A DNA stretch of 64,000 nt from Amycolatopsis camponoti. GTDB taxonomy: Bacteria; Actinomycetota; Actinomycetes; Mycobacteriales; Pseudonocardiaceae. The stretch is taken from contig NZ_CABVGP010000003.1 of NCBI RefSeq assembly GCF_902497555.1, forward strand, positions 62,001 to 126,000, written 5' to 3'. Under the pieces are notes generated by a model. It was given only the letters and a program-made list of their open reading frames with translations, did not search any database and was not told the DNA's origin. Positions 17,785 through 26,546 of this stretch are shown in pieces. The position numbers and the translations under genes are program-made. The stretch's first letter is position 1; every line of letters starts with the position of its first letter.

Positions 17785-18375
17785 TCAGCCGGCGACAGGG
17801 GCACCACCGAGGGCAGCCGTGACGCTGCGAAGCGTGGCCGCGCGGATCGCCCGGCTGCGTTCGCCCGAGGGAAGCGCGCGGGCGATCGTCACGGCACCCA
17901 CGACCGAGGCCACCAGAGCCCACGCGGACTCGGCCTGTTCCGCCGGGGAGCCGGCCATCGCCGGGGTGAGCAGCTCGACCAGGGTCGCCATGCGACGCTC
18001 ATAGGCCTCCCGGACCGCCTCGCTCGCGCGGGAGACGTCCGCGGTGAGCGCCGGCATGAGGCAGCCGTCCGCCACGGCCGCGCAGTGCTCGTCGCTCAGG
18101 TAGAAGTGCAGGAACTCGGCGAGGCGGCGACGCCGCTCAGCCGGGTCCGGGTCGTCGATCACCGCGAACTCGGCCCCGAGCTGCTCGGCCACCACCTGCT
18201 CGAGGAACGCCTCCTTGCTGCCGAAGTTCGAGTAGATGGCTCCGGACGTCACGTCCGCGGCTGCCGCGAGGCCGTCGACGCCGACGCCTCCGAAACCTTT
18301 CTCCTTCAGCGGGCGAGCCGCCGCGGCCAGGATCGCGGCGCGCGCCGTCTTCTTGTGGTCCTTCGGGTACCGCAC
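17785..18375 (-). CDS. TetR family transcriptional regulator
   Basis: This 196-residue regulator has an N-terminal HTH (VDGLAAAADVTSGAIYSNF, residues ~30-50) and the YSNFGSKEAFLEQV continuation typical of the family. The C-terminal domain contains GCLMPALTADV. It converges on the preceding tetR gene with only 9 bp between stops and is divergent from the alpha/beta-hydrolase at 18501. The duplicated palindrome at 18425-18452 is its likely operator. Confidence 0.88.
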   Translation of the reverse strand: MRYPKDHKKTARAAILAAAARPLKEKGFGGVGVDGLAAAADVTSGAIYSNFGSKEAFLEQVVAEQLGAEFAVIDDPDPAERRRRLAEFLHFYLSDEHCAAVADGCLMPALTADVSRASEAVREAYERRMATLVELLTPAMAGSPAEQAESAWALVASVVGAVTIARALPSGERSRAIRAATLRSVTAALGGAPVAG

Positions 18376-18424
18376 GCCGGGTCCTCACCTTCCGCCCTTG
18401 CCTTCGCGCTGGCGCCACCATACG

Positions 18425-18452
18425 ATAGCGATCGTTATATAGCGATCGTTAT
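18425..18452. promoter_or_regulatory. Tandem palindromic TetR operator
   Basis: The 14-mer ATAGCGATCGTTAT occurs twice, head to tail, at 18425-18438 and 18439-18452. Each copy is an imperfect palindrome around CGATCG. The pair sits between the divergent tetR and hydrolase genes, where a dimer-of-dimers could bind. Confidence 0.8.
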
Positions 18453-18500
18453 TCTATGGCGGATCGCTCCTCGGATCGTGAAGAGAAAGGAGACACCCCC

Positions 18501-19340
18501 ATGTCCACGAGCCACAACGAAGCCCCCACCCGCACGGTGGACGTCGACGGAACCGCTTTCGCCTACCGGGAACTCGGCACCGGATCGGGCGTTCCGGTCA
18601 TCCTGCTGCACCACTTCACGGCGGTTCTCGACGACTGGGACCCCGCCGTGGTCGACGGCTTGGCCGCGGAACGCCGGGTCATCCTGGTCGACCTGCGCGG
18701 CGTCGGCGCCACGGGCGGCAGCACACCCGACAGCGTGGAGGCCATGGCCGCGGACGCCGTCGCCTTCGTTCGCGCGCTCGGCCTGGCGACCGTCGACCTG
18801 CTCGGCTTCTCCCTCGGCGGCATGGTCGCGCAAGCGTTCGTCCGGCAGGAACCGGACCTCGTCCGCCGCCTGATCCTGGCGGGCACCTCACCCGCGGGCG
18901 ACGCCGGACCGGCGAACGCCTTCCCGGTGCTGCAGGAGGCCATCGAGAAGGCAACCGGCGCGGGCAAGCACCCCAAGCACTTCCTGTTCTTCTCCCCCAC
19001 GGAGACCAGCCAGGCCGCCGCCGACGCGTTCCTCGGCCGTCTTGAGCAGCGCACCGCCGACCGCGACCCGGCGGCCACGAACGAGACCATCGGGGCCCAG
19101 GTCACCGCGCTGGCCAAGTGGGAGCGCAGCAGCACACCGGCCGGCCTCGCGAACGTCTCGCAGCCCGTCCTGGTGGTCAACGGGGACAACGACGTCATGA
19201 TCCCGACGATCAGCTCGTTCACCCTCGCCCGGGCGCTGCCGAACGCCCGGCTGAGCATCTACCCGGACTCGGGCCACGGGGCGCTCTTCCAGCACCACGA
19301 GCTGTTCGTCCGGCAGGCGCTGGACTTCCTCCGCGACTGA
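18501..19340 (+). CDS. Alpha/beta-hydrolase (3-oxoadipate enol-lactonase/haloperoxidase-like)
   Basis: The protein has about 279 residues from the ATG at 18501, which follows AAAGGAG; an upstream in-frame start at 18456 lies inside the promoter region. PVILLHHFTAVLDDWDP supplies the oxyanion region, LLGFSLGGMVAQ the nucleophile serine, VVNGDNDVMIP the acid, and YPDSGHGALFQ the histidine. These give a complete Ser-Asp-His triad of the epoxide hydrolase/haloperoxidase-like group. It is divergent from and presumably controlled by the TetR at 17785. Confidence 0.87.
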   Translation: MSTSHNEAPTRTVDVDGTAFAYRELGTGSGVPVILLHHFTAVLDDWDPAVVDGLAAERRVILVDLRGVGATGGSTPDSVEAMAADAVAFVRALGLATVDLLGFSLGGMVAQAFVRQEPDLVRRLILAGTSPAGDAGPANAFPVLQEAIEKATGAGKHPKHFLFFSPTETSQAAADAFLGRLEQRTADRDPAATNETIGAQVTALAKWERSSTPAGLANVSQPVLVVNGDNDVMIPTISSFTLARALPNARLSIYPDSGHGALFQHHELFVRQALDFLRD

Positions 19341-19347
19341 CCGCCGG

Positions 19348-21009
19348 CTACTTCACCACGGGCAGGACGATGTTCGACGGGTGGGCCGCGTCGTGGTGAA
19401 CGGTGTGTGTCACCGGGGTGAGCGTCGTCGCCGTCCCCGGTGCTTCTCCAGTGCCGGGGTTGCGGGCGAACCGCGGGAACGCGCCGCCCGAGAGCTGCAG
19501 CCGGATGCGGTGTCCGGCGTCGAACCGGTGGGCCGTGGGGTCGAGCGTGATCTCGACCCTGCGGACTTCGCCGGGCGTCGCATCCGCCTCGGCGAATCGG
19601 ATGATCCGGTCGGTGACGTTGGTCGAGCGACCGGCGGGGTCGACGTCGCACACGCGGGCGAAGAGATCGGCGTGTGCGTTGTCGGAGGCCAGGTGCAGCT
19701 CCACGACCGGCCGGCCGTGCACTTCGACGGAAGCGATCAGCGGCGCGGTCGTGAACGTGAGCACGTCGGCGCGCTGTTCCAGTTTCCGGTTGTCCCGGGC
19801 TCCGCCGCTGGGAGCCATGAGACGTCCACCGACCGACGGCGTCGGATCCGCCGGGTCGTAGCGCAACCGCGTGGTTCCGGCATCGTCCGCGGGCGGCGCC
19901 GGGGTGAGCTGCCGCGCCGCCCCCAAGTACCAGGTGGTCGGCGTCGTGTTTTCGGGCGGCCAGCTCTGGTGCTGCTGCCATTCGCCGGCTCCGCCGACGA
20001 ACATTTGGACCGGCGCTTCGCGGGTCTCGGCGGAACGGCCCGCGACGTGGGTGTCCAGCCAGGCGATCGCCTGCGGCATCGAGACCTTGTTGTCGACGGT
20101 GAGGTGCGTCCACGGGCCGATGGTCAGCGCGACCTCGACGTCGCGTGAGCGCAAGGTCCGGTACTGCTCCAGCGTCTGGTTGAGGAAGTAGTCGTGCCAG
20201 CCGCCGATCAGCAGCGTGGGTACCGTGGTCCGCGTCAGCGCTTCGGTGACGCGGAACCGTTCCCAGTAGGGATCGTGGACGTCGGGGTGGTCGATCCAGT
20301 CGTCGTACCAGGGCGCGCCCTTGCCGCCCAGGTCGTCCATCGCGCCGCGCAGTGGCAGCCGATTCAGTGCGCCGCGCAGCCGGTGTTCGGCGCGCACCAT
20401 CCGGATCAGACCGGTGACCGGGCCGGTGGTTTCCTGGTGGGACAGGAGATCGGCCCAGCTGAGCATGTTGAACAGGTCGAGCGGGCCCTGCTGGTAGGCG
20501 GCGTCGGCGAGGTCGTGCACGCCGATCATGACGACCATGGCTTTCAGCTCGGGCGGAGGATCCGTTGCCAGTGCCCACTGCGTGAAGCCCAGGTAGCTGC
20601 CGCCGGCGGTGGCGAGGCGTCCGTCGAACCAGTCCTGCGTGCGCAGCCACGCGACGGTGTCGTGGGCGTCGTCGGCTTCGCTGACGCCCGGCTCGAAGGC
20701 GCCTCCGGAGCCAAAAGTGCCTCGGGTGCTTTGGAACAGGACGTGGTAGCCGCGTTCGGCGTAGAGCTGGGCCGACAGCAGCGCGTAGAGCAGTCCGCGG
20801 CCGTACGGGCAGCGGACCAGGATGGTGGGAACGGGCTCGGTGATCACCGGGATGTAGTGATCGGCGAGCAAAGTCACGCCGTCCCGCATCCGCACCGGGA
20901 CGTTCCGCTCGACCCGAACCCGGTTGCGCTTGGCGGGCAGCCGCCACTGCCGTCCGGCGGCCGCACCGAGGAAGCTCTGGACGGGTCCGAGTGGCTTACC
21001 GCTGCGCAT
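19348..21009 (-). CDS. CocE/NonD family (X-Pro dipeptidyl-peptidase-like) hydrolase
   Basis: This 553-residue protein has the S15 alpha/beta-hydrolase domain: VRMRDGVTLLADHY at the N-terminus, RGTFGSGG, the nucleophile elbow GGSYLGFTQW, and LLIGGWHDYF carrying the acid. It is followed by the C-terminal jelly-roll domain of the CocE family (LRYDPADPTPSVGG, then VELHLASDN and HRIRLQLSGGAFP). There is no signal peptide. Members hydrolyse esters or acyl peptides. The next gene upstream is an SDR 31 nt away on the same strand, so the two may be co-transcribed. Confidence 0.88.
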   Translation of the reverse strand: MRSGKPLGPVQSFLGAAAGRQWRLPAKRNRVRVERNVPVRMRDGVTLLADHYIPVITEPVPTILVRCPYGRGLLYALLSAQLYAERGYHVLFQSTRGTFGSGGAFEPGVSEADDAHDTVAWLRTQDWFDGRLATAGGSYLGFTQWALATDPPPELKAMVVMIGVHDLADAAYQQGPLDLFNMLSWADLLSHQETTGPVTGLIRMVRAEHRLRGALNRLPLRGAMDDLGGKGAPWYDDWIDHPDVHDPYWERFRVTEALTRTTVPTLLIGGWHDYFLNQTLEQYRTLRSRDVEVALTIGPWTHLTVDNKVSMPQAIAWLDTHVAGRSAETREAPVQMFVGGAGEWQQHQSWPPENTTPTTWYLGAARQLTPAPPADDAGTTRLRYDPADPTPSVGGRLMAPSGGARDNRKLEQRADVLTFTTAPLIASVEVHGRPVVELHLASDNAHADLFARVCDVDPAGRSTNVTDRIIRFAEADATPGEVRRVEITLDPTAHRFDAGHRIRLQLSGGAFPRFARNPGTGEAPGTATTLTPVTHTVHHDAAHPSNIVLPVVK

Positions 21010-21040
21010 GAAAGTCTCCTTGGTCGTGGTCGGGTGCGCG

Positions 21041-21799
21041 TCAGGGCACGGTGTAGCCGCCGTCGATCGGCAGCGCCACGCCGGTGATGAAGCCGGCCTT
21101 GTCGGAGCAGAGCCAGACGACGGCGTCGGCGATCTCGGCGGCTTGGGCGATCCGGCCGACCGGGTGCGCCGCGAGGAGCGACTTCATCGGCTCGGCCGCG
21201 GGATCCATGGACGCGATCATCGGAGTTTCGACCAGACCCGGGCACAGCGCGTTGACCCGGACACCCAGCGGGGCGACCTCGAGCGCCGAGCTCTTGGTCA
21301 TGCTGATCTCCGCCGCTTTCGTCGCGGTGTACCCCGAGAAACCGGCCACACCGACCAGTCCCGCGCCCGACGACATGTTCACCACCGAGCCGAAGCCCTG
21401 CGCCGCCATCTGCTTCAGCTCGTGCTTCATCGACAGGAAGACACCGCGGACGTTGATCGCGATCATCTTGTCCAGCATGTCGGTCGGATAGTCGGCGGTG
21501 AGCTGGTACTCCCCGTCGTAGCCGGCGTTGTTCACAGCGATGTCCAGCCGGCCGGTGTCCCCGATCGCGGCTGCGACCGCAGCCTCGACGGCCGACTCGA
21601 CGGTCACGTCCGCCACGACGTGGCGGGCCGCTCCCCCGTTGGCCTGGACCAGCCGCACGGTTTCGTCCAGCGTGTCCCGGGTGCGACCGGCGACGGTGAC
21701 CAACGCGCCTTCGGCGGCCAGTGCGAGCGCTGTCGCGCGCCCGATGCCGGAACCGCCGCCGGTGACGAGCGCCGTCCTGCCTGCGAACTGCTGTGTCAT
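21041..21799 (-). CDS. Short-chain dehydrogenase/reductase
   Basis: The 252-residue classical SDR has the cofactor motif TGGGSGIG near the N-terminus, NNAG at the end of strand 4, a catalytic Ser in NMSSGAG, and YTATK with catalytic Tyr/Lys. C-terminal PIDGGYT is typical. The ATG at 21799 follows GGAGAGG; the much longer open frame upstream is a shadow of the neighbouring gene. It probably oxidises or reduces an alcohol/ketone together with the neighbouring aldo-keto reductase and CocE hydrolase, all on the minus strand. Confidence 0.93.
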   Translation of the reverse strand: MTQQFAGRTALVTGGGSGIGRATALALAAEGALVTVAGRTRDTLDETVRLVQANGGAARHVVADVTVESAVEAAVAAAIGDTGRLDIAVNNAGYDGEYQLTADYPTDMLDKMIAINVRGVFLSMKHELKQMAAQGFGSVVNMSSGAGLVGVAGFSGYTATKAAEISMTKSSALEVAPLGVRVNALCPGLVETPMIASMDPAAEPMKSLLAAHPVGRIAQAAEIADAVVWLCSDKAGFITGVALPIDGGYTVP

Positions 21800-21828
21800 G
21801 TCGCCTCTCCTCCTGCCGGGGACGGTGC

Positions 21829-22902
21829 TCAGTACCGGACGTCGGCAGCGCGAAGCAACGGGGACACCGCCGAAGGCCGGCCGTCCACGGTGGCTCCCGC
21901 GAACTGCATGCTCGGCGCCAGCACCGCGTTGTTCTCGGCGGGAAAGTTCAGTCTCGGAGCCGACACCTCGTCCAGCGCCGCGCGGTGGGCCTCGTCCAGC
22001 GTCACCGCCAGGGCACCGAGGTTGGTCTCGAACTGGTCCATCCGGCGCGCACCGATCACGACGGAGCTGATCCCTGGCCGCCGCAGCGCCCAAGCCAGGG
22101 CGACCTGAGCGGCCGGGACACCGATTTCCCCGGCGACGGTGTTGAGCGCGTCGATCACGACCAGCTCGGCGTCGCCGGGCATCCGCGCCCGCGTGGTGTC
22201 GACGTCGGTCCTGGTGGCGCTGGAGTACTTGCCGGACAGGAACCCGCCCCGCAGCGGCGACCACGGCAGCACGCCCATGCCCATGGCTTGGGCCATCGGG
22301 ATCAGCTCACCTTCCGAGGTCCGTTCCAGCAGGGAGTACTCCAGTTGCAGGGCGATCACCGGAGCCCAGCCACGCAGCTGCGCGATGGTGGCCGCTTCGG
22401 CGGTGGCCCAGGCCGGGATGTCCGAGAACCCGACGTAGCGGATCTTGCCGGCGCTGACGAGATCGTCGAGCGCGCGCAGGGTTTCCTCGACCGGCGTGGC
22501 GGGGTCGAAGTTGTGCAGCCAGTAGAGGTCGACGTAATCGGTCTGCAGGCGCCGCAGCGAGTTCTCGAGCTGTTGCACGATCGCCTTACGGCTGGGTCCG
22601 CCGCCGTTCGGGTCGTTCTCGTACAGGTTGCCGAAGAACTTCGTGGCGAGCACGAGCCGGTCACGCAGCCCCAGCCGCTCGGTCAGGAAGTCCCCGATGA
22701 TGTGTTCCGCATGGCCGTTGGTGTAGAGGTTCGCGGTGTCGATCGAGTTGCCACCACGGTCCACATAGGCCTCAAGGATCTTCTTCGACTCATCGGGACT
22801 CGCGCCCCAGCCCCAATCTTCCCCGAACGTCATCGTGCCCAGCGTGAACGGGCTGATCCGAAGACCTGATCGGCCAAGGGTGACGTAGTCGTCCAGGGAC
22901 AC
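21829..22902 (-). CDS. Aldo/keto reductase
   Basis: I place the start at the GTG at 22902 (VSLDDYVTLGRSG), which has GGAGGT 5 nt upstream; an open frame extends to 22935 without a site. Landmarks are SIDTANLYTNGHAE with catalytic Asp/Tyr, VLATKFF with the lysine, DLYWLHNFDP with the histidine, and GFSDIPAW. It ends 29 nt before the SDR start, so AKR, SDR and CocE hydrolase may be one operon. The AraC regulator at 23086 is divergent from it. Confidence 0.92.
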   Translation of the reverse strand: MSLDDYVTLGRSGLRISPFTLGTMTFGEDWGWGASPDESKKILEAYVDRGGNSIDTANLYTNGHAEHIIGDFLTERLGLRDRLVLATKFFGNLYENDPNGGGPSRKAIVQQLENSLRRLQTDYVDLYWLHNFDPATPVEETLRALDDLVSAGKIRYVGFSDIPAWATAEAATIAQLRGWAPVIALQLEYSLLERTSEGELIPMAQAMGMGVLPWSPLRGGFLSGKYSSATRTDVDTTRARMPGDAELVVIDALNTVAGEIGVPAAQVALAWALRRPGISSVVIGARRMDQFETNLGALAVTLDEAHRAALDEVSAPRLNFPAENNAVLAPSMQFAGATVDGRPSAVSPLLRAADVRY

Positions 22903-23085
22903 TGTGGACCTCCGGGTTGCTGGGCGGTGGGACACACCGGCGAGGTCATCCCCCCGGCACCGCCAGTGAACCCCCGCCGCTGTCGATCACCTAGACCGAT
23001 GCGCTCGACTCGATGCACGATCCGCTCAAGTTCGCCCCGATAGTGGGTATGGACCAGCCAGTCACGGCTGTGCTTCACTCGAACG

Positions 23086-23976
23086 GTGAGTCATCTCGCG
23101 GAGCTCGGACGCCGCATCACGCGGCTGGCCGGCGACGACCTGCGCCCGGCCTGGCTCGGCGACGTGCTGCTGTTCACCGCCGCCCACGTCACCGAACCGA
23201 TGAGCTCGGTGACCGAACCGATGCTCGTCCTCGTCGTGCAGGGCGCGAAGCGGTCGGCGCTCGGCGATCGCGTCTTCGAACACCACCCCGGCCAGGCCGT
23301 CGTCTTCACCGTCGACCTGCCGCTGATCTCCCAGATCATCGACGCCAGCCCGCGCAAGCCGTTCCTCACACTCGGCCTGCGCCTGCGGCCCGCGACGATC
23401 GCGCAGCTGCTGATCGACGGCGGACCGGTCCCGGCCGGCCCGCACGACGGATCGGGAATGGCGATCAGCGACGCGGACGACGACCTGCTCGACGCGCTGG
23501 TCCGGCTCCTGCGGCTGTTCGACGACCCACGCGACCTCAAAGTCCTGGGCGCCGGCGTCCGGCGCGAAATCCACTGGCGACTGCTGAACGGCCCCCACGC
23601 CGCCCTGATGAGGCAGGCCGGCCTGGCCGACAGCCGTGTCGCGCTCGTCGCCCGCGCGACCGAATGGGTCCGCGCGCGCTACGACCGCGTGATCCACATC
23701 GACGAACTGGCCGCCGACATCGGCACCAGCACCTCGTCCCTCAACCGGCACTTCCGCGCCGTCACCACGATGAGCCCCCTCCAGTACCAGAAGCAGATCC
23801 GGCTGCAGAAAGCCCGGATGGAACTCATCGCCGCACCGCACGACGTCGCGGCAATCGGCCACGCGGTCGGCTACGACAGTTCGTCGCAGTTCAGCCGCGA
23901 GTACCGGCGGACGTTCGGCGCCCCACCGGGACAGGACGCCCTCCGCCTCCAGTCAGCCGTGATCGTCCGCGAATAG
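23086..23976 (+). CDS. AraC family transcriptional regulator
   Basis: The 296-residue protein has an N-terminal AraC-type cupin domain (LVLVVQGAKRSALGDRVFEH) and a C-terminal pair of HTH motifs (IHIDELAADIGTSTSSLNRH and VAAIGHAVGYDSSSQFSREY). The YQKQIRLQKAR linker is characteristic of the family. It starts at a GTG. Divergent placement from the AKR-SDR-CocE genes suggests it activates them in response to a small molecule. Its 3' end overlaps the convergent hydrolase gene by 24 nt. Confidence 0.93.
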   Translation: MSHLAELGRRITRLAGDDLRPAWLGDVLLFTAAHVTEPMSSVTEPMLVLVVQGAKRSALGDRVFEHHPGQAVVFTVDLPLISQIIDASPRKPFLTLGLRLRPATIAQLLIDGGPVPAGPHDGSGMAISDADDDLLDALVRLLRLFDDPRDLKVLGAGVRREIHWRLLNGPHAALMRQAGLADSRVALVARATEWVRARYDRVIHIDELAADIGTSTSSLNRHFRAVTTMSPLQYQKQIRLQKARMELIAAPHDVAAIGHAVGYDSSSQFSREYRRTFGAPPGQDALRLQSAVIVRE

Positions 23977-24885
23977 GGGAGCCGACAGGTGCCGCACGAA
24001 CCAGTCGCGCGCCGCCTGCGAGGCCACGGCGAAGCCCTGGCCGGTGTAGGCGTCGAAATGACCGCCCGGCAGGAAGACGATGTCCTTCGGTTCGGCGGCG
24101 CTGGAGTAGGCGACGGCGGCGAGGTTGCCGCCGGTCAGGCCGTCTTCGCTGCCGACGATCATCAGCAGCGGCGTCGGCGTGACCTCCGGCAGGTACTTCG
24201 CCGGCTCGTAGCAGTAGTAGTTGTCCAGGCTGCGCAGCGTGACCTCGTTGGGCCACGCCGGATCGAGCTCGGCCCGCGCGTGGGTGAACCACTCGTGGGA
24301 GTCCCGCGTCGGCAGCCCGACCAGCCGCCCCGGGTCGGCCCCGACCACCGGGATGGTCGCGGCTGCCTCGCCCCGCGCGCGAGCCCGGCGGTCGGCCGTG
24401 AACACGTCCGGGCCGACGACCTGGTTGTCCACCCGCGCCAGGTTCGCGTAGGTCGCGCGGCCACTGACGAACGGCGCCTGCGTGACCACGGCCTTCACCC
24501 GCCGGTCCATCGCCGCGACGACGTAGGCGTGCGCACCCGAGAAACTCGTCCCCCACACACCGATGCGGTCGGGGTCCACTTCGGACCGGTTCTGGGCGTA
24601 AGTGATGGCGTGCCGGTAGTCGCCGACCTGAACCCACGGGTCGATCTCGTGCCGCGGCTGCCCCGGCGCCGCCTCGGAATCGCCCCAGCCGCGGTTGTCG
24701 TACACCAGCACAGCCAGCCCCGCGGCGGCGAACACCTCCGCGAACCGATCGAGGTACATCCGCCTCGTCGAACTCCAGCCGTGGGCCATCACGACACACG
24801 GCGCCCGCCCGCCGGCCCCCTCGGCCTCGTAGAACCAGCCTCGCAGCAACGCTCCTTCGGCATCGAATTCGATGTCGTGACGCAT
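23953..24885 (-). CDS. Alpha/beta-hydrolase (DLH/acetyl-xylan esterase-like)
   Basis: This ~310-residue enzyme starts at the ATG at 24885, with AGGAGG about 5 nt upstream; another ATG lies one codon earlier. VMAHGWSSTRRMYLDR forms the oxyanion region, GVWGTSFSGAHAYV the nucleophile, MIVGSEDGLTGG the acid and PGGHFDAYTG the histidine. Its ATG overlaps the TGA of the preceding esterase gene, so expression is coupled. It is the third gene of an epimerase-esterase-hydrolase operon. The substrate is unknown. Confidence 0.88.
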   Translation of the reverse strand: MRHDIEFDAEGALLRGWFYEAEGAGGRAPCVVMAHGWSSTRRMYLDRFAEVFAAAGLAVLVYDNRGWGDSEAAPGQPRHEIDPWVQVGDYRHAITYAQNRSEVDPDRIGVWGTSFSGAHAYVVAAMDRRVKAVVTQAPFVSGRATYANLARVDNQVVGPDVFTADRRARARGEAAATIPVVGADPGRLVGLPTRDSHEWFTHARAELDPAWPNEVTLRSLDNYYCYEPAKYLPEVTPTPLLMIVGSEDGLTGGNLAAVAYSSAAEPKDIVFLPGGHFDAYTGQGFAVASQAARDWFVRHLSAPLFADDHG

Positions 24886-25547
24886 CATTCCTCCTCGAAA
24901 ACCCGCTGGCGGATCTGCTTGCCGACAAAGCCGGCTACGTCGTCGATCTCCCGGCCGCGCACGTCGTGGCCCAGCCCGGGATACACGTGGACCTCGGCGG
25001 TGGCGTGGCGAGCGAGCCACCGTTCGGTGCGCACGAGCGCGCCGGCCGGGATGACCCGGTCGTCCCGCCCCCGCCCCCAGTAGACGGGCGGCCGCGTGAC
25101 GCTGAGCGATGCGTCGCCGGGCTGCTCGTCCCGCACGACGAACCCCGCCAGGTTCACGCAGTAGGCGAACCGGTGCGGCGCCAACCGCATGAGCTGATGG
25201 GCCATGGCGCCGCCTTGCGAAAAGCCGAGCAGCCCGATCGACGGCGCCTCGATGGTCTCCAGCCACGAGAGCACGTCCAGCGCCGCCGCGTTCGCCACCG
25301 CCGGCCGCGGATCACCGATCGGGTTGCCCGTACTGGGGAACCACGCATAGCCACCGGCTTCGGGAATCCTCGCCCGCACCGAGGCGACCACGACCTCCTC
25401 CGGCAATCGCGGCGTGACCAGCCGGTACAGGTGCGTCTCGTCGTAGCTCCAGCCGTGCAGCATCACCAGCAGCGGCCGTGCCCCGCGGGCACGCTCCTCT
25501 TCGGACCACAGCACCGCCCCGCGGTCCATCCCCGGTTCCCGGTTCAT
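24885..25547 (-). CDS. Carboxylesterase/phospholipase-like serine hydrolase
   Basis: The 220-residue protein resembles the phospholipase/carboxylesterase family: LLVMLHGWSYDE, GFSQGGAMAHQLM with the nucleophile serine, GRGRDDRVIP with the acid, and YPGLGHDV with the histidine. Its start (ATG at 25547) overlaps the stop of the upstream epimerase gene by 4 nt, and its stop overlaps the next ATG. This is a tightly coupled cytoplasmic operon. Confidence 0.9.
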   Translation of the reverse strand: MNREPGMDRGAVLWSEEERARGARPLLVMLHGWSYDETHLYRLVTPRLPEEVVVASVRARIPEAGGYAWFPSTGNPIGDPRPAVANAAALDVLSWLETIEAPSIGLLGFSQGGAMAHQLMRLAPHRFAYCVNLAGFVVRDEQPGDASLSVTRPPVYWGRGRDDRVIPAGALVRTERWLARHATAEVHVYPGLGHDVRGREIDDVAGFVGKQIRQRVFEEE

Positions 25548-26401
25548 GCTGCGGCGAGCTCGTTCAGCGGGTCGGTGTGCGCGGGCGTCCAGCCCAGCTC
25601 ACGCTGCGCTTTGGCCGAGGTGAGCTGCTGGTCGAGGGCGAAGGCGTCGGCGATCGGACCCATCTGCTCGCGGGCCTGCTCGAGGGTGAGGGAGACGGTC
25701 TTCCCGTCGAGCCCGGCGGCGCGGGCGCACGCCTCGGCGACCTCCTTGGCGGTCGGGTTGACCCCGCCCACGCCGAGGTACACCGAGCCCGCCGGAGCCG
25801 ACAGCGCCGCCGCGTAGAGCCGGGCGAGGTCGTCGAGGTGGATCAGCGCCCAGTGGTTGCCGCCGTCGCCGATGTACGGGATCGCCCCGCTTTCCTTGCC
25901 CGGCTGCACGACGAAGATGTCGATCAGGCGGTTGTCGCCGCCGTAGAGCAGGCCGGGCTGGACGACGACCGGCCGCCCGCCGCCGGCCGCCCGGGCCAGC
26001 ACCGCGTCCTCGACGGCCCGGCGCCACGCCACGATGGCCGGCGGATTCCACGGTGCGCTCTCGTCCTGCACGCCGTCGGTGTCGCCGTAGACCCAGCTGC
26101 CGCCGGTGTGGACGTAGGTGCCGCCGCCGACGCCGTCCTGCATCGCGGTGGCGGCCGCCAGGTCCTCCTCGCCGCTGGTTGCCTGGGCGAGGTGGATCAC
26201 GGCTTCCGCCCGCGCCGCCGCCTGGTTGAGCACGCCGAGGTCGGTCAGGCCACCACGGACCGCGCTCGCCCCGGCGGCGACCACGGCCGCCTCGGCACGC
26301 TCGCTGCGCGCGAGCGCCTCGACGGTGTGCCCGCGCCCCACTAGTTCGCCGATCGTCGCCCGGCCGATGTAACCCGAACCGCCCGTGAGGAAAATCTTCA
26401 T
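25544..26401 (-). CDS. NAD-dependent epimerase/dehydratase family protein
   Basis: The extended SDR of about 285 residues starts at the ATG at 26401 (MKIFLTGGSGYIGRATIGEL), carrying the TGGSGYIG dinucleotide-binding motif; the open frame to 26437 has no better start. GGSWVYGDT stands where the catalytic YxxxK segment is usually found, but the lysine is not obvious, so catalysis may be altered. It is the first gene of the coupled operon 26401-23953. It is divergent from the LysR gene, and a perfect palindrome lies between them. Confidence 0.87.
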   Translation of the reverse strand: MKIFLTGGSGYIGRATIGELVGRGHTVEALARSERAEAAVVAAGASAVRGGLTDLGVLNQAAARAEAVIHLAQATSGEEDLAAATAMQDGVGGGTYVHTGGSWVYGDTDGVQDESAPWNPPAIVAWRRAVEDAVLARAAGGGRPVVVQPGLLYGGDNRLIDIFVVQPGKESGAIPYIGDGGNHWALIHLDDLARLYAAALSAPAGSVYLGVGGVNPTAKEVAEACARAAGLDGKTVSLTLEQAREQMGPIADAFALDQQLTSAKAQRELGWTPAHTDPLNELAAA

Positions 26402-26484
26402 CGCTGTCCCTTCAACCGGAATCCGTTCTTCCTCCACGGTGGCCCGGGCACCCGCTGTGCGTCCAAGACCCGTTTCGTGCGCTG

Positions 26485-26503
26485 TGATGCCCTGACGGCA
26501 TCA
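26485..26503. promoter_or_regulatory. LysR-type operator between divergent genes
   Basis: TGATGCC-CTGAC-GGCATCA is a perfect 7-5-7 palindrome in the intergenic region of lysR and the epimerase operon. It has the dyad symmetry expected of a LysR-type binding box. Confidence 0.75.
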
Positions 26504-26546
26504 CCGACCTGCGATGATGGGTGACGAGAGCGGGAGGTGCGCCGAC

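Noticed and set aside
19259-20947. Minus-strand 562-residue open frame
   Set aside because: It is a different frame of the CocE-type hydrolase gene, Arg/Pro-rich and without motifs.
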